NCBI GenBank assembly: GCA_022782405.1
Contig: JALFNK010000008.1
Span: 62,001 to 126,000, forward strand
Origin: Alistipes sp.
GTDB taxonomy: Bacteria > Bacteroidota > Bacteroidia > Bacteroidales > Rikenellaceae
Reading direction: 5' to 3'
DNA: 64,000 bases
The translations under genes and the position numbers were made by a program. Positions 1 through 9,774 of this stretch are shown one piece after another; position 1 is the first letter of the stretch, and each line of letters opens with the position of its first letter. The notes beneath the pieces were generated by a model. That model was not told where the DNA came from. It saw only the letters and a program-made list of their open reading frames with translations, and searched no databases.

Positions 1-232
1 TGGGGTCGATGAGCATCAGGTTCGACACATGGATCGGAGCCTCCTGCTCGATGATGCCGCCCTGGGGATTCTTCGCATTGGGCTTCGTAGCCTTCTTGAC
101 GAGGTTCACACCCTCGACGATGGCGCGCTGCTTCGAAACCTCGACCTTCAGGACTTTGCCCTGCTGGCCCTTGCTGTCGCCGGCGATGACCTGAACCTGG
201 TCCCCCTTCTTAATATGCAATTTAACTGACAT
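1..232 (-). CDS. rplX: 50S ribosomal protein L24 (partial)
   Basis: L24 starts assembly of the 50S subunit by binding the 5' part of 23S rRNA. The start codon lies at 232 and 77 residues are visible before the gene leaves the window, so the C-terminus is missing. The KOW-type segment is at residues 8-35 ([20 protein letters not shown]), followed by the typical VEGVNLVKK and the conserved [18 protein letters not shown] stretch. It is the last visible gene of the fused str/S10 operon, 20 bases after the rplN stop. Nothing in the visible part is unusual. Confidence 0.97.
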   Translation of the reverse strand, partial: MSVKLHIKKGDQVQVIAGDSKGQQGKVLKVEVSKQRAIVEGVNLVKKATKPNAKNPQGGIIEQEAPIHVSNLMLIDP

Positions 233-252
233 ATCCGAAATCGTTTTTATGA

Positions 253-618
253 TTACAATACTTCGGGTGCGAGGGAGATAATCTTCATATACTGATCACG
301 CAGCTCACGAGCCACGGGGCCGAATATACGAGTACCACGCATTTCACCCTGGTTGTTAAGCAGCACCACGGCGTTGTCGTCGAAACGAATGTACGAACCG
401 TTGGCACGGCGGATTTCCTTCGTGGTACGCACTACGACGGCCTTCGACACGGCGCCCTTCTTGACGTCGCCCGAGGGGGTAGCGCTCTTCACGGCAACCA
501 CGATCTTGTCGCCGATAGATGCGTAGCGGCGCTTCGTGCCGCCGAGCACCCGGATGCAAAGTACCTCCTTTGCTCCGCTGTTATCAGCTACTACGAGTCT
601 ACTTTCCTGTTGTATCAT
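253..618 (-). CDS. rplN: 50S ribosomal protein L14
   Basis: A 121-residue protein of normal family length. L14 sits at the subunit interface and contributes to intersubunit bridges. It opens with [25 protein letters not shown] is a family hallmark, and the C-terminal [13 protein letters not shown] stretch is conserved too. It lies 2 bases downstream of rpsQ and 20 bases upstream of rplX, so it is cotranscribed within the ribosomal operon. Confidence 0.98.
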   Translation of the reverse strand: MIQQESRLVVADNSGAKEVLCIRVLGGTKRRYASIGDKIVVAVKSATPSGDVKKGAVSKAVVVRTTKEIRRANGSYIRFDDNAVVLLNNQGEMRGTRIFGPVARELRDQYMKIISLAPEVL

Positions 619-620
619 AA

Positions 621-875
621 CTACTTAGCTCTTTCAATGATTTGTACTAATCTCCAACGCTTCGTCTTGCTCAACGGGCGGGTCTCCATGATGCGCACGG
701 TATCGCCCTCCTTGCAGGTCTCGTCGAGCGATTCGGCGACGAACTTCGTCGTCTTATTGACGAACTTGCCGTAGATGGGGTGCTTCACCTTTCGTGCTAC
801 CGCAACCACAATGGTTTTCGCCATCTTGTTGCTGACAACCACACCGATACGCTCCTTTCTCAGATTTCTTTCCAT
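621..875 (-). CDS. rpsQ: 30S ribosomal protein S17
   Basis: S17 is a primary 16S rRNA binder of the 30S body with an OB fold. The 84-residue protein carries the family signature near its C-terminus ([18 protein letters not shown]) and the N-terminal [14 protein letters not shown] strand pair. It lies between rpmC (11 bases upstream) and rplN (2 bases downstream), in the usual L29-S17-L14 order. Confidence 0.98.
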   Translation of the reverse strand: MERNLRKERIGVVVSNKMAKTIVVAVARKVKHPIYGKFVNKTTKFVAESLDETCKEGDTVRIMETRPLSKTKRWRLVQIIERAK

Positions 876-886
876 AGTGATACTCC

Positions 887-1078
887 TTATTTAGCGTTTT
901 TTTGACGCAGGATCGTCAGCATGCGAGCTATATCTCTGCGGTTCTTCTTAATGATCGACGGGTTCTCGACAGGGGACACGGCGTGCTGCACCTTCAGCTT
1001 CGCGAGCTGTGCCTTCTCGGCCTCGATGCGCTCGACGAGGTCCTTCGTCGACAGATCCTTGATTTCTGCACTTTTCAT
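887..1078 (-). CDS. rpmC: 50S ribosomal protein L29
   Basis: A small (63-residue) two-helix protein near the polypeptide exit tunnel. The N-terminal helix ([20 protein letters not shown]) is followed by a basic second helix with [19 protein letters not shown], which matches the L29 family. It lies 11 bases after rplP and before rpsQ, as in most bacteria. Length and context leave little doubt despite the small size. Confidence 0.97.
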   Translation of the reverse strand: MKSAEIKDLSTKDLVERIEAEKAQLAKLKVQHAVSPVENPSIIKKNRRDIARMLTILRQKNAK

Positions 1079-1089
1079 CTTGCGTTCCC

Positions 1090-1518
1090 TTAAATTGTGG
1101 TTTCGACGTAATCACGTCTTACGATAAACTTGGTGGTAATGGGCAGCTTCTGGGCGCCGAGACGCAGCGCTTCCTGCGCTACGGCCAGGGGCACACCCTC
1201 TGCCTCGAAGAGAATACGTCCCGGGGTTACGGGAGCCACAAATCCTTCGGGATTACCCTTACCCTTACCCATACGCACCTCGGCGGGCTTCTTCGTGATG
1301 GGTTTGTCGGGGAAGATGCGGATCCAGAGCTGACCCTCACGCTTCATGTAACGCGTGATGGCCTGACGGGCCGCCTCTATCTGACGACCCGTGATCCAGG
1401 TCGATTCAAGTGCCTTGATTGCGAACGATCCGTATGCAAGCTGGTTACCTCTTTGAGCAAGCCCCTTCATACGGCCTTTCTGCATTCTTCTAAATTTGGT
1501 CTTTTTCGGCTGTAACAT
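1090..1518 (-). CDS. rplP: 50S ribosomal protein L16
   Basis: L16 helps organise the A-site side of the peptidyl-transferase region. The 142-residue product starts [19 protein letters not shown] and contains the conserved [16 protein letters not shown] segment (about residues 82-97), the family signature. It lies between rpsC and rpmC in the conserved S3-L16-L29 order, 27 bases after the rpsC stop. Confidence 0.98.
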   Translation of the reverse strand: MLQPKKTKFRRMQKGRMKGLAQRGNQLAYGSFAIKALESTWITGRQIEAARQAITRYMKREGQLWIRIFPDKPITKKPAEVRMGKGKGNPEGFVAPVTPGRILFEAEGVPLAVAQEALRLGAQKLPITTKFIVRRDYVETTI

Positions 1519-1545
1519 GTTAGTTCTGCTTTAAAAAGGTCCTTA

Positions 1546-2343
1546 CTACTGATTGTTGTTGCGACGGTCGCCTCCGCGACGTCCGCCACGGCGGTCTCCG
1601 CCACGGCGGTCTCCGCCACGACGGTCGCCTCCGCGACGCTCACGACGCTCGCCACGCTCGCCGCGGTCGCCCGAAGCGGCCTGTGCCGATGCGCCGGCGA
1701 TTTCGAACAGATCGCGCTTGCCGTACACCGTGCCCTGGCAGATCCAGACCTTAACGCCCAGGATACCCACCTTCGTGAGGGCCTCCGTCAGGCAGTAGTC
1801 GATGTCGGCACGGAAGGTATGCAGCGGAATACGTCCCTCCTTGACCGTTTCGGTACGGGCCATTTCGGCGCCGCCCACGCGGCCGGCAACCTGGACCTTG
1901 ATGCCCTCGGCACCCATGCGCATCGTCGAAGCGACGGCCGTCTTCACGGCACGGCGGAACGAAACGCGGCCCTCGAGCTGACGGGCGATGTTCTGGCCGA
2001 CGATGACGGCATCCACCTCGGGACGCTTCACCTCGAAGATGTTGATCTGGATCTCCTTGCCGGTGAGCTTCTTGAGCTCCTCCTTCAGTTTGTCCACCTC
2101 CTGGCCGCCCTTGCCGATGATGATACCCGGGCGAGCCGTCGAGATCGTAACCGTAACCAGCTTCAGCGTACGCTCGATGATGATCTTCGAGATGCTGGCC
2201 TTCTGCAGACGGACATTCAGATACTTGCGGATCTTGGCGTCCTCGACGAGCTTGTCGGAGAAATCCTTGCCACCGAACCAGTTGGAATCCCAACCGCGGA
2301 TGATACCAAGACGATTTGCTATCGGATTAACTTTCTGTCCCAT
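1546..2343 (-). CDS. rpsC: 30S ribosomal protein S3, with long repetitive basic tail
   Basis: S3 lines the mRNA entry tunnel of the 30S head. At 265 residues it is longer than the roughly 230-residue E. coli protein. The N-terminal KH domain ([15 protein letters not shown], near residues 62-76) and the C-terminal core ([19 protein letters not shown]) are normal. The last 45 or so residues form a low-complexity tail built from repeats of R-G-G-D-R, ending in NNNQ. The tail is encoded by imperfect 15-base tandem repeats and is probably flexible and RNA-binding (inference). Bacteroidetes S3 proteins often have a basic tail, but its length may vary by slippage. Confidence 0.97.
   Translation of the reverse strand: MGQKVNPIANRLGIIRGWDSNWFGGKDFSDKLVEDAKIRKYLNVRLQKASISKIIIERTLKLVTVTISTARPGIIIGKGGQEVDKLKEELKKLTGKEIQINIFEVKRPEVDAVIVGQNIARQLEGRVSFRRAVKTAVASTMRMGAEGIKVQVAGRVGGAEMARTETVKEGRIPLHTFRADIDYCLTEALTKVGILGVKVWICQGTVYGKRDLFEIAGASAQAASGDRGERGERRERRGGDRRGGDRRGGDRRGGRRGGDRRNNNQ
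1561..1650 (-). repeat. 15-base tandem repeats inside the 3' end of rpsC
   Basis: Two adjacent units, 1591-1605 and 1606-1620, are identical (gcggtctccgccacg), and diverged copies flank them. The period is a multiple of three, so copy-number change keeps the reading frame. The units encode R-G-G-D-R. Confidence 0.85.
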
Positions 2344-2347
2344 CTGA

Positions 2348-2758
2348 TTACTTGTTTTCTACGGTTACCATTTTGTCTACTACGATCGTAACGTGATTCG
2401 AACGCTTGCGGATGCGGTGTGCGCGTCCCTGCGGAGCAGCCTGAATACGCTTCAGCATACGACCGCCGTCGACGAAGATCTCCTTCACGCAGAGTTTCGT
2501 ATCTTCCAGGCGCTCGTTCTCGTTCTTGGCCTCCCAGTTGGCGATCGCCGACTTGAGGAGCTTCTCCATGCGGATCGATGCCTCCTTCTTCGAGTAACGG
2601 AGGATGCCCAATGCCTTGTTGATCTCCACACCGCGGATGATATCGGCCACCAGGCGCATCTTGCGGGGAGAGGTCGGGCAGTCGCGCATCACGGCGATTG
2701 CCTTCTGCTTCTTTTCAGCCTTCAGTTTTTCGGCTCTATTTGCTTTTCTTGCACCCAT
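2348..2758 (-). CDS. rplV: 50S ribosomal protein L22
   Basis: L22 reaches into the exit tunnel with an extended beta hairpin. The 136-residue product has a lysine-rich N-terminal extension ([20 protein letters not shown]), the conserved [18 protein letters not shown] start of the core, and the hairpin region ending in [17 protein letters not shown]. It lies 4 bases upstream of rpsC and 7 bases downstream of rpsS. Confidence 0.98.
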   Translation of the reverse strand: MGARKANRAEKLKAEKKQKAIAVMRDCPTSPRKMRLVADIIRGVEINKALGILRYSKKEASIRMEKLLKSAIANWEAKNENERLEDTKLCVKEIFVDGGRMLKRIQAAPQGRAHRIRKRSNHVTIVVDKMVTVENK

Positions 2759-2765
2759 TTTCTAC

Positions 2766-3035
2766 CTATTTTTTCTTGTTACCTGCATGACCACGGAAGT
2801 TACGCGTAGGAGCGAACTCTCCGAGCTTGTGTCCTACCATGTTCTCCGTTACATAGACCGGAATGAACTTGTTTCCGTTGTGAACGGCGATCGTCTGACC
2901 CACGAAGTCAGGCGAGATCATACTTGCGCGCGACCATGTCTTGATTACCGACTTCTTGTTTCCTTCGGCCTGGGCTACCACTTTAGCCTCGAGCTTGGGG
3001 TCGATAAACGGTCCTTTTTTTAATGAACGGCTCAT
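2766..3035 (-). CDS. rpsS: 30S ribosomal protein S19
   Basis: S19 binds the 30S head with S13. The 89-residue protein shows [15 protein letters not shown] at its start and the signature stretch with [27 protein letters not shown] split across residues 52-78. It lies between rplB and rplV in the standard order, with short spacers. Confidence 0.98.
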   Translation of the reverse strand: MSRSLKKGPFIDPKLEAKVVAQAEGNKKSVIKTWSRASMISPDFVGQTIAVHNGNKFIPVYVTENMVGHKLGEFAPTRNFRGHAGNKKK

Positions 3036-3051
3036 TATGTACTCTTTTTAA

Positions 3052-3876
3052 TTATTTTTTCTTCTTGGAGATAATAAACTTCGAGGTCGTCTTCTTCGGA
3101 TTACGAGTCTTATAACCCTTGGCAAGCAGACCCTTGCGCGAACGCGGGTGACCTCCGGAGGCGCGGCCTTCACCACCACCCATCGGGTGATCAACCGGGT
3201 TCATCACGACGCCACGGTTGCGGGGACGGCGGCCGAGCCAGCGCTCGCGTCCGGCCTTACCCGAGCTCTCGAGGCTGTGGTCGATGTTCGACACGACACC
3301 CACCGTAGCGCGGCAAGTTACGAGTACCATACGAGTCTCGCCCGAAGGCAGCTTGATGATGGCGAATTTGCCCTCACGAGCCAGCAGCTGGGCGTAGGAT
3401 CCGGCCGAACGTACCATGGCGGCACCCTGACCGGGGTAGAGTTCAATGTTGTGAACGACCGTTCCCAGAGGAATCTCGCTCAGGAAGAGCGTGTTGCCTA
3501 CCTCCGGAGCGACGCCTGCGCCGCTCATCACGGTCTGTCCGACCTGGAGGCCGTTCGGTGCGATGATGTAGCTCTTCTCACCGTCGGCATATGCCAGAAG
3601 TGCAATACGAGCCGTACGATTCGGGTCGTACTCGATAGCTTTTACAGTAGCAGGAATGCCGTCCTTCGAGCGTTTGAAATCGACGTTACGGTACATCTGC
3701 TTGTGGCCGCCGCCGATGTAGCGGACAGTCATCTTGCCGACGTTGTTGCGTCCACCCGTGCTCTTCTTGGGGCTGAGAAGCGATTTTTCCGGCGTCGTCT
3801 TCGTGATCTCGTCGAACGTGCCGATAATCTTATGTCGCGTACCTGCGGTAACAGGTTTGAATTTTCTTACTGCCAT
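3052..3876 (-). CDS. rplB: 50S ribosomal protein L2
   Basis: L2 is needed for subunit association and peptidyl-transferase activity. The 274-residue length is standard. The C-terminal signature [17 protein letters not shown] (about residues 227-243) contains the conserved histidine-glycine-rich loop that approaches the catalytic centre, and the RNA-binding domain has [14 protein letters not shown]. It follows rplW at 5 bases and precedes rpsS. Confidence 0.99.
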   Translation of the reverse strand: MAVRKFKPVTAGTRHKIIGTFDEITKTTPEKSLLSPKKSTGGRNNVGKMTVRYIGGGHKQMYRNVDFKRSKDGIPATVKAIEYDPNRTARIALLAYADGEKSYIIAPNGLQVGQTVMSGAGVAPEVGNTLFLSEIPLGTVVHNIELYPGQGAAMVRSAGSYAQLLAREGKFAIIKLPSGETRMVLVTCRATVGVVSNIDHSLESSGKAGRERWLGRRPRNRGVVMNPVDHPMGGGEGRASGGHPRSRKGLLAKGYKTRNPKKTTSKFIISKKKK

Positions 3877-3881
3877 CTTCG

Positions 3882-4172
3882 TTAGATATTACTGTAAAAA
3901 TCTATCTTGTCTCCATCCTTCAAGGTAACGATTGCCTTCTTGAAGTTGTTAGCGCGGCCCTCGAGCAGTCCCGCCTTGGTATAGCGGCTCTTGAGCTTAC
4001 CCATGTAGTTCACGGTGTTCACGTCCGTTACGACGACGTTGTACATCTGCTCTACGGCATTGCGAATCTGCAGCTTGTTAGCCCTCACGTCAACGATAAA
4101 ACCGTAGCGATTCAACTTTTCGCCCTGAATCGTCATTTTCTCGGTCAAAACCGGCTTAATAATAATGTTCAT
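3882..4172 (-). CDS. rplW: 50S ribosomal protein L23
   Basis: L23 forms part of the exit-tunnel rim and docks trigger factor and SRP. This 96-residue protein opens [14 protein letters not shown], matching the family start I-x-x-P-x-x-T-E-K, and carries [15 protein letters not shown] and [18 protein letters not shown]. It lies between rplD and rplB. Confidence 0.97.
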   Translation of the reverse strand: MNIIIKPVLTEKMTIQGEKLNRYGFIVDVRANKLQIRNAVEQMYNVVVTDVNTVNYMGKLKSRYTKAGLLEGRANNFKKAIVTLKDGDKIDFYSNI

Positions 4173-4186
4173 TGTCTCTTGCGTTT

Positions 4187-4813
4187 TTAAGCTAACATCG
4201 TATTCAATACATTCTCGGCGCCCTCCACCATCACGATGGCCGATGCGTTCATCACGTCATAGGTGCAGACGTTCTGAGCCAGCACGGGCTTTACATACGA
4301 GAGGTTGCGGCACGAGAGCTGAAGGTTCACATTCGACTCGGGGAGTACGAGCAGCACCTTCTTGTCGGCGACCTTCAGGGCCTCGGCCAGAGCGGCTACC
4401 GACTTGGTCTTCGGGGCCTCCATCGAGATGGCCTCCACGACGCTGATGGCACCTGCCTGAGCCTTGTAGGTCAGGGCGCTGCGGCGGGCCAGCTGCTTGA
4501 GCTTCTTGTTGAGCTTGAAGCTGTAGTCGCGCGGCTGCGGGCCGAAGACGCGACCGCCTCCCGGGAAGAGCGGCGAGAGAATGCTGCCGCAACGGGCACC
4601 GCCCGTTCCCTTCTGACGCTTGAGCTTGCGCGTCGAACCGGCAACCTCGTTACGCTGCTTGGCCTTGTGCGTACCCTGGCGCTGGTCGGCCAGATACTGC
4701 TTTACGTCGAGATAGATAGCGTGGTCATTAGCCTCCACGCCGAAAACAGCGTCCGAAAGTACTACCTTACGACCCGTTTCCTGTCCCTGTGTGTTCAATA
4801 CAGCTAATTCCAT
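4187..4813 (-). CDS. rplD: 50S ribosomal protein L4
   Basis: L4 lines the exit tunnel and, in many bacteria, represses its own operon. I start it at the ATG at 4813 ([14 protein letters not shown]), which gives 208 residues. An upstream in-frame ATG at 4825 would overlap rplC and add only MRSS. The extended loop with [17 protein letters not shown] and the [17 protein letters not shown] stretch are typical. The rplC stop codon lies 1 base upstream, so translational coupling is likely. Confidence 0.97.
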   Translation of the reverse strand: MELAVLNTQGQETGRKVVLSDAVFGVEANDHAIYLDVKQYLADQRQGTHKAKQRNEVAGSTRKLKRQKGTGGARCGSILSPLFPGGGRVFGPQPRDYSFKLNKKLKQLARRSALTYKAQAGAISVVEAISMEAPKTKSVAALAEALKVADKKVLLVLPESNVNLQLSCRNLSYVKPVLAQNVCTYDVMNASAIVMVEGAENVLNTMLA

Positions 4814-4814
4814 A

Positions 4815-5429
4815 CTACTTCTCAATTGTTAAATAAGCACCTTTTGCTCCCGGAATCGAACCCTTGACAAGGATCAGATTGCTCTCGGGAATAACCTTCA
4901 ATACCTTCAAGTTAAGAACCTTAACCTGCTCGCCGCCCATCTGGCCGGGCAGACGCTTGCCCTTGAAGACGCGCGAAGGATAGGACGATGCGCCCAGCGA
5001 ACCCGGCTTGCGCTGACGGTTGTGCTGGCCGTGGGTCTGGCCGCCGACACCGCCGAAGCCGTGGCGTTTCACAACGCCCTGGAAGCCCTTGCCTTTCGAA
5101 ATCCCGGTCACGTCCACCCAGTCCTCCTCCGTGAAGAGGTCTACGGTCAGCGTGTCGCCGAGAGCCACCTCCGGCATGCCCTTGAACTCGGCCAGCTTGC
5201 GCTTGGGCGTCGTTCCGGCCTTCTTGAAGTGGCCTAACAAACTGCTGCTGGTGTGCTTTTCACTTTTCTCGTCATAGGCAATCTGAACCGCCTCGTAGGA
5301 GTCCTTCTCGACGGTTTTGATTTGCGTAACAACGCAGGGACCAGCCTCGATGACAGTGCATGGTATGTTCTTACCCTCGGCACTGTAAACGGAAGTCATT
5401 CCGATTTTCTTTCCAATAAGTCCTGACAT
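4815..5429 (-). CDS. rplC: 50S ribosomal protein L3
   Basis: L3 is an early 50S assembly protein near the peptidyl-transferase centre. At 204 residues it is normal. [15 protein letters not shown] at the start and the loop [20 protein letters not shown] (split over the W-finger region, about residues 125-145) are characteristic. It lies between rpsJ (64-base spacer) and rplD (1-base spacer). Confidence 0.98.
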   Translation of the reverse strand: MSGLIGKKIGMTSVYSAEGKNIPCTVIEAGPCVVTQIKTVEKDSYEAVQIAYDEKSEKHTSSSLLGHFKKAGTTPKRKLAEFKGMPEVALGDTLTVDLFTEEDWVDVTGISKGKGFQGVVKRHGFGGVGGQTHGQHNRQRKPGSLGASSYPSRVFKGKRLPGQMGGEQVKVLNLKVLKVIPESNLILVKGSIPGAKGAYLTIEK

Positions 5430-5493
5430 TTGTTGTCAATTGTTGTTTGTTATGGTAATAAAAGTGATCTTCATTCTGTCGCACAGCGCGGGA

Positions 5494-5799
5494 TCAGACC
5501 TTGATCTCGACCTCGACACCCGAAGGAAGCTCGAGCTTCATCAGTGCGTCGATCGTCTTGGGCGTCGACGAGTAGATGTCGAGGATGCGCTTGAAGGTGC
5601 AGAGCTGGAACTGCTCGCGGGCCTTCTTGTTCACGAAGGTCGAGCGGTTCACCGTGAAAATCTGCTTGTGCGTGGGAAGGGGTACGGGACCGCTCACGAC
5701 GGCGCCCGTGCTCTTCACGGTCTTCACAATCTTCTCGGCCGACTTGTCCACGAGATTGTGATCGAATGACTTTAACTTGATTCTAATCTTCTGGTTCAT
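5494..5799 (-). CDS. rpsJ: 30S ribosomal protein S10
   Basis: S10 is a 30S head protein and, as NusE, a transcription antitermination partner. The 101-residue product begins [18 protein letters not shown] and contains the family signature with [19 protein letters not shown]. It follows fusA by only 8 bases, so here the S10 gene set is simply a continuation of the str operon, with neither tuf nor a separate S10 promoter visible. Confidence 0.98.
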   Translation of the reverse strand: MNQKIRIKLKSFDHNLVDKSAEKIVKTVKSTGAVVSGPVPLPTHKQIFTVNRSTFVNKKAREQFQLCTFKRILDIYSSTPKTIDALMKLELPSGVEVEIKV

Positions 5800-5807
5800 A
5801 TGTTTGC

Positions 5808-7922
5808 TTATTCTATATCCTTACGTTTACCACTCGCTTTCTCGATGATCTCCTTGGCCAGGTTGGCAGGAACCTCCTCGAAGTGCGAGAACTCCATGGA
5901 CGAGGTGGCGCGGCCCGACGAAATCGTACGCAGCACGGTTACATAGCCGAACATCTCCGACAGGGGAACCTTGGCTTTCACGACGCGTGCCGTACCCTTG
6001 GTCTCCATGCCGGTGATCTGGCCGCGGCGCTTGTTCAGGTCGCCGATGATGTCGCCCATGTTCTCCTCGGGGGTTACGACCTCCACGGACATCACGGGCT
6101 CCAGAATCACCGAACCGGCCTTCGGAGCGGCGTTGCGGTAACCGTTGCGGGCAGCGATCTCGAACGACAGCTGGTCGGAGTCCACCGGGTGGAACGAACC
6201 GTCGAGCAGCGTGATCTTCATCGAGTCCATCGGATAGCCTGCCAGAGCACCATTGGCCATGGCCGACTCGAAGCCCTTCTGAACCGAAGGAATGAACTCC
6301 TTGGGAATGTTTCCGCCCTTGACCTGATCGACGAACTCCAGACCCATCTTGCCGTCCTCGGCGGGACCGATCTCGAAGATGATGTCGGCGAACTTACCGC
6401 GGCCGCCGGTCTGCTTCTTGAAGACCTCACGGTGCTGGATCGTCTTGGTGAGCGACTCCTTGTAGTTCACCTGCGGAGCACCCTGGTTGATCTCCACGCC
6501 GAACTCACGGCGCAGACGGTCCACGATGATGTCGAGGTGCAACTCGCCCATACCGCTGATCACGGTCTGGCCCGAATCCTCGTCGGTGTGTACGGTAAAG
6601 GTAGGATCCTCCTCGGCGAGCTTCGCCAGAGCGATACCCAGCTTGTCGAGATCCTTCTGCGTCTTGGGCTCTACGGCCAGACCGATCACCGGCTCGGGGA
6701 AGGTCATCTGCTCGAGGACGATCGGTGCGTTCTCGGCGCAGAGCGTATCACCGGTGCGGATCTCCTTGAAACCTACGGCAGCACAGATATCACCGGCACC
6801 GACAGTCTCCAGGGGGTTCTGCTTGTTGGCGTGCATCTGATAGATACGGCTGATACGCTCGCGCTTGCCGCTGCGGGAGTTCAGCACATAGGAACCGGCG
6901 TCGAGCTTGCCCGAGTAAACGCGGACGAAAGCCAGACGGCCTACGAAGGGATCGGTAGCGATCTTGAATGCCAGACCACAGAAGGGCTCGTCCTCCGAAG
7001 CCTGACGGGTCTCCACCTCCTCGGTCTTGGGATTCGTACCCGTAACGGGGGGCACGTCCAGCGGCGAGGGCAGGAAAGCCATCACATAGTCGAGCAGCTT
7101 CTGCACGCCCTTGTTGTGGAAAGACGATCCGCAGAGCATCGGCACGAGCTTCATCGAGATCGTGGCCTTGCGGATGGCTGCGAGCAGCTCGTCGGGAGTG
7201 ATCGAATCGGGATCCTCGAAGAACTTCTCCATCAGGGCATCGTCCGTCGAGGCGACCTCCTCGATGAGTTTGGCGCGCCACTCGGCGGCCTCGGCCTTCA
7301 TCGACTCGGGAATCTCGCGCAGCTCGAAGTTGTCGCGGACGGTCTTGTCGTCGAAATAGTAGATCGCATTATTATATATAAGGTCTACCAGACCCTCGAA
7401 CTTGTCCTCGGCTCCGATGGGCAGCACGACCGGAAGCGCCGTGGCTCCGAAGTGCTCCTTGATCTGGGCGCATACCGAGAGGAAGTCGGCACCCGTACGG
7501 TCCATCTTGTTGACGTAACCGATACGGGGAACGTTGTACTTGTCAGCCTGACGCCATACGGTCTCCGACTGGGGCTCCACGCCACCCACGGCGCAGAACG
7601 TGGCGATCGCGCCGTCGAGCACGCGCAGCGAACGCTCCACCTCGACCGTGAAATCGACGTGTCCCGGGGTGTCGATCAGGTTGATCTGATACTGGTGGTC
7701 CTTGTAGTGCCAGAAAGCGGTCGTCGCAGCCGAGGTGATCGTGATACCGCGCTCCTGCTCCTGGACCATCCAGTCCATCGTGGCGCCGCCCTCGTGCACC
7801 TCGCCAATCTTGTGGGTCTTACCCGTGTAGAAAAGGATTCGCTCGGACGTGGTGGTCTTACCGGCATCGATGTGGGCCATGATACCGATATTGCGAGTAT
7901 AATGTAAATCTCTGGTTGCCAT
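5808..7922 (-). CDS. fusA: Elongation factor G
   Basis: EF-G is the translocation GTPase of translation and also acts in ribosome recycling. The 704-residue protein has G1 at residues 16-24 (AHIDAGKTT), the switch region [10 protein letters not shown]3 DTPGHVDF and G4 NKMDRTGAD. Domains II-V follow, including the domain IV tip with GGRGKFADI. It sits between rpsG and rpsJ, which marks it as the canonical str-operon EF-G rather than the divergent second EF-G that many Bacteroidetes also encode. Confidence 0.99.
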   Translation of the reverse strand: MATRDLHYTRNIGIMAHIDAGKTTTSERILFYTGKTHKIGEVHEGGATMDWMVQEQERGITITSAATTAFWHYKDHQYQINLIDTPGHVDFTVEVERSLRVLDGAIATFCAVGGVEPQSETVWRQADKYNVPRIGYVNKMDRTGADFLSVCAQIKEHFGATALPVVLPIGAEDKFEGLVDLIYNNAIYYFDDKTVRDNFELREIPESMKAEAAEWRAKLIEEVASTDDALMEKFFEDPDSITPDELLAAIRKATISMKLVPMLCGSSFHNKGVQKLLDYVMAFLPSPLDVPPVTGTNPKTEEVETRQASEDEPFCGLAFKIATDPFVGRLAFVRVYSGKLDAGSYVLNSRSGKRERISRIYQMHANKQNPLETVGAGDICAAVGFKEIRTGDTLCAENAPIVLEQMTFPEPVIGLAVEPKTQKDLDKLGIALAKLAEEDPTFTVHTDEDSGQTVISGMGELHLDIIVDRLRREFGVEINQGAPQVNYKESLTKTIQHREVFKKQTGGRGKFADIIFEIGPAEDGKMGLEFVDQVKGGNIPKEFIPSVQKGFESAMANGALAGYPMDSMKITLLDGSFHPVDSDQLSFEIAARNGYRNAAPKAGSVILEPVMSVEVVTPEENMGDIIGDLNKRRGQITGMETKGTARVVKAKVPLSEMFGYVTVLRTISSGRATSSMEFSHFEEVPANLAKEIIEKASGKRKDIE

Positions 7923-7937
7923 CTCTGTGTCCGTGTT

Positions 7938-8414
7938 TTAGAATCTGAAGTGTGCGAATGCCTTGTTGGCCTCGGCCATGCGGTGCATCTCCTCCTTGCG
8001 CTTGAAGGCGGCACCCTGCTGGTTGTAGGCGTCCATGATCTCTGCGGCGAGTTTGTCAGCCATCGTCTTGCCGGCGCGCTTGCGGGAATAGAGGACAAGG
8101 TTCTTCATGGAAATAGAAATCTTGCGCTCCGGACGAACCTCCATAGGCACCTGGAAGGTTGCGCCACCGATACGCTTCGACTTCACTTCGACTTGAGGAG
8201 TGATGTTCTCGAGGGCCTGTTTCCAGATTTCCAGAGGAGATTTATCAGCATCCTTCATCTTCTTGCCGACGATCTCCAGCGAGTCGTAGAAGATCGTGTA
8301 GGCAATACTCTTCTTACCATCCAGCATAAGGTTGTTCACGAAACGGGTAACGGCCACGTCTCCGAACTTCGGATCCGGAAGTAGAATTCGCTTCTTTGGC
8401 TTAGCTTTTCTCAT
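7938..8414 (-). CDS. rpsG: 30S ribosomal protein S7
   Basis: S7 nucleates 30S head assembly at the E site. The 158-residue length matches the family. The signature near the N-terminus ([22 protein letters not shown]) and the beta-hairpin region [16 protein letters not shown] are present. It follows rpsL by about 40 bases and precedes fusA by 15. Confidence 0.98.
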   Translation of the reverse strand: MRKAKPKKRILLPDPKFGDVAVTRFVNNLMLDGKKSIAYTIFYDSLEIVGKKMKDADKSPLEIWKQALENITPQVEVKSKRIGGATFQVPMEVRPERKISISMKNLVLYSRKRAGKTMADKLAAEIMDAYNQQGAAFKRKEEMHRMAEANKAFAHFRF

Positions 8415-8454
8415 TGCTATTTAAAATATCGCTTGTTATTGATTTCTCGTTTGA

Positions 8455-8835
8455 CTATTTACCTGCCTTGGGGCGCTTGGCTCCGTACTTCGAACGACGC
8501 TGGCGACGTCCGTCCACACCGGCCGAATCGAGCGCACCGCGCACGAGGTGGTAACGTACACCGGGGAGGTCCTTCACACGACCGCCGCGGACGAGCACGA
8601 TCGAGTGCTCCTGCAGGTTGTGGCCTTCGCCGGGAATGTAGGCATTGACCTCCTTGCCGTTGGTCAGACGAACACGCGCCACCTTACGCATAGCCGAGTT
8701 AGGCTTCTTCGGGGTCGTCGTGTACACACGGGTACAAACGCCGCGACGCTGGGGACACGCTGCGAGTGCCGGGGACTTCGACTTGTCCTCCATGCTTACT
8801 CGACCGTTTCTCACTAACTGTTGAATAGTTGGCAT
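8455..8835 (-). CDS. rpsL: 30S ribosomal protein S12
   Basis: S12 monitors decoding at the A site. The 126-residue protein has the signature [19 protein letters not shown], with the lysine pair at residues 43-44, and [17 protein letters not shown]. Both lysine positions that mutate in streptomycin-resistant strains of other bacteria are still lysine, so no rpsL resistance mutation is seen. It is the first gene of the ribosomal operon; a promoter matching the Bacteroidetes consensus lies about 60 bases upstream. Confidence 0.98.
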   Translation of the reverse strand: MPTIQQLVRNGRVSMEDKSKSPALAACPQRRGVCTRVYTTTPKKPNSAMRKVARVRLTNGKEVNAYIPGEGHNLQEHSIVLVRGGRVKDLPGVRYHLVRGALDSAGVDGRRQRRSKYGAKRPKAGK

Positions 8836-8892
8836 TTCTTAAACTGTCCTTTAATGGTTAAAAAATCTATTTCCATTGTCCAAAATGGACTG

Positions 8893-8921
8893 CAAAGGTA
8901 CGCATTTTTTTGGATTTACAA
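8893..8921 (-). promoter_or_regulatory. Predicted promoter of the str/S10 operon
   Basis: On the minus strand the -7 box TACCTTTG occupies 8900-8893 and fits TAnnTTTG. A TTG at 8921-8919 lies 18 bases upstream as a -33 element. Transcription would start near 8887, leaving a leader of about 50 bases before rpsL. The surrounding DNA is AT-rich, in sharp contrast to the GC-rich coding regions. Confidence 0.65.
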
Positions 8922-9152
8922 TATATATGCACTGCTTTTTTCACAATTTTTCAGCTTTTTACGCATTCTTCGATTCTTTTTACTTATCAAATCGCAAAAA
9001 CCATAAATATAAACTTATATGAAAAACATCAACAGACTGGTAATCCGCCGGTTGCCGTCGTGCTTGCACATCGGCCAAAGCCGGTCCCGACGGCACGGAT
9101 TCCGGGTTCCGAAGAGCAGTCCGAAGAGAGGGCGGAGTTTCCCGCCAGCACG
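8922..9152. other. Intergenic DNA between the str operon promoter and the dps terminator
   Basis: About 230 bases with no supportable gene. The part nearest rpsL (to about 9020) is very AT-rich, as is common upstream of strong promoters. The rest is GC-rich and holds short frames on both strands that lack any recognisable protein. I see no RNA gene. Confidence 0.5.
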
Positions 9153-9189
9153 AAAAAAAGGGGCGTATCCTAATAGGATACACCCCTTC
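9153..9189 (-). terminator. Rho-independent terminator of dps
   Basis: On the minus strand an 11-base-pair stem (ggggtgtatcc pairing with ggatacgcccc, one wobble pair) with a 4-base loop is followed by a run of seven T. It lies just after the dps stop. Confidence 0.85.
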
Positions 9190-9205
9190 CACACACAACC
9201 TGAAC

Positions 9206-9694
9206 CTATTTTTCGATATTGCTGTCGGAGGAGGCAACCAGCATCCAAACCAGTTTTTCCTGCTCCTTCAGATAGTCGCTCATCAGGGCGGCCGTCGCCT
9301 CGTCGCCCGCCTCGGAAGCCTGGGCCATCAGCGCACGCTCTGCGCCGATCAGATGTCCGTAGCTCTCGAGCACCAGCGAGATCGCCTCGTCGGAGCGGGT
9401 GATGCCCGCAACCTCGCTCAAGCGCGCCGTGCGCAGATACTCGCTGTAGCGGTTTTCGGGCATATCGCCGAGGGTGAGGATCCGCTCGGCCAGCTCGTCG
9501 GCCTTGGCCGCCGCGTCGTTGTAGAGCTCCTCGAACTTGGCATGGAGGACGAAGAAACCGCGGCCGCGGATATTCCAGTGTACGCCGCGCAGGTTCGAAT
9601 AGAAGACCTGATAGTCGGCCAGAAGTTGCTTGAGGGAAGCGATTACGCCCTGCAGGGCGGATGCGTCGAGATGCAGATAATTCAAGGTTTTCAT
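9206..9694 (-). CDS. dps: Dps-family ferritin-like DNA-binding/iron-storage protein
   Basis: A 162-residue protein of Dps size. Dps dodecamers oxidise and store iron using peroxide and protect DNA. The ferroxidase signature is present: YQVFYSNLRGVHWNIRGRGF with the conserved histidine and tryptophan, then FEELYNDAAAKADELAERI with the E/D ligands. I chose the ATG at 9694 (MKTLNYLHLDASAL). An upstream in-frame ATG at 9745 falls inside the predicted promoter and upstream of the expected transcript start, so it is very unlikely. Monocistronic, with its own promoter and terminator. Confidence 0.93.
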   Translation of the reverse strand: MKTLNYLHLDASALQGVIASLKQLLADYQVFYSNLRGVHWNIRGRGFFVLHAKFEELYNDAAAKADELAERILTLGDMPENRYSEYLRTARLSEVAGITRSDEAISLVLESYGHLIGAERALMAQASEAGDEATAALMSDYLKEQEKLVWMLVASSDSNIEK

Positions 9695-9742
9695 AACAGT
9701 ATTTTTATTGGTTTTACAAATATTGTTTTCGTTTTTCATAGG

Positions 9743-9774
9743 CAAAGATAATAAGCGGAAACGAGTTTGTCAAA
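9743..9774 (-). promoter_or_regulatory. Predicted promoter of dps
   Basis: A perfect -7 box TATCTTTG (9750-9743 on the minus strand) with TTTG (9774-9771) exactly 20 bases upstream. The start of transcription would be near 9737, about 43 bases before the ATG at 9694. This is the cleanest consensus promoter in the window. Confidence 0.8.

Noticed and set aside
1561-1650. CRISPR-like short repeats
   Set aside because: The units are contiguous 15-base in-frame repeats inside rpsC without spacers; they encode the basic S3 tail.
5883-7907. 674-codon open frame opposite fusA
   Set aside because: It is antisense to a clear EF-G gene, with no known domain and a composition typical of a reverse frame.
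9019-9402. 127-codon plus-strand frame between rpsL and dps
   Set aside because: It runs through the dps terminator and into the antisense of dps, and its residues are low-complexity R/P/S.
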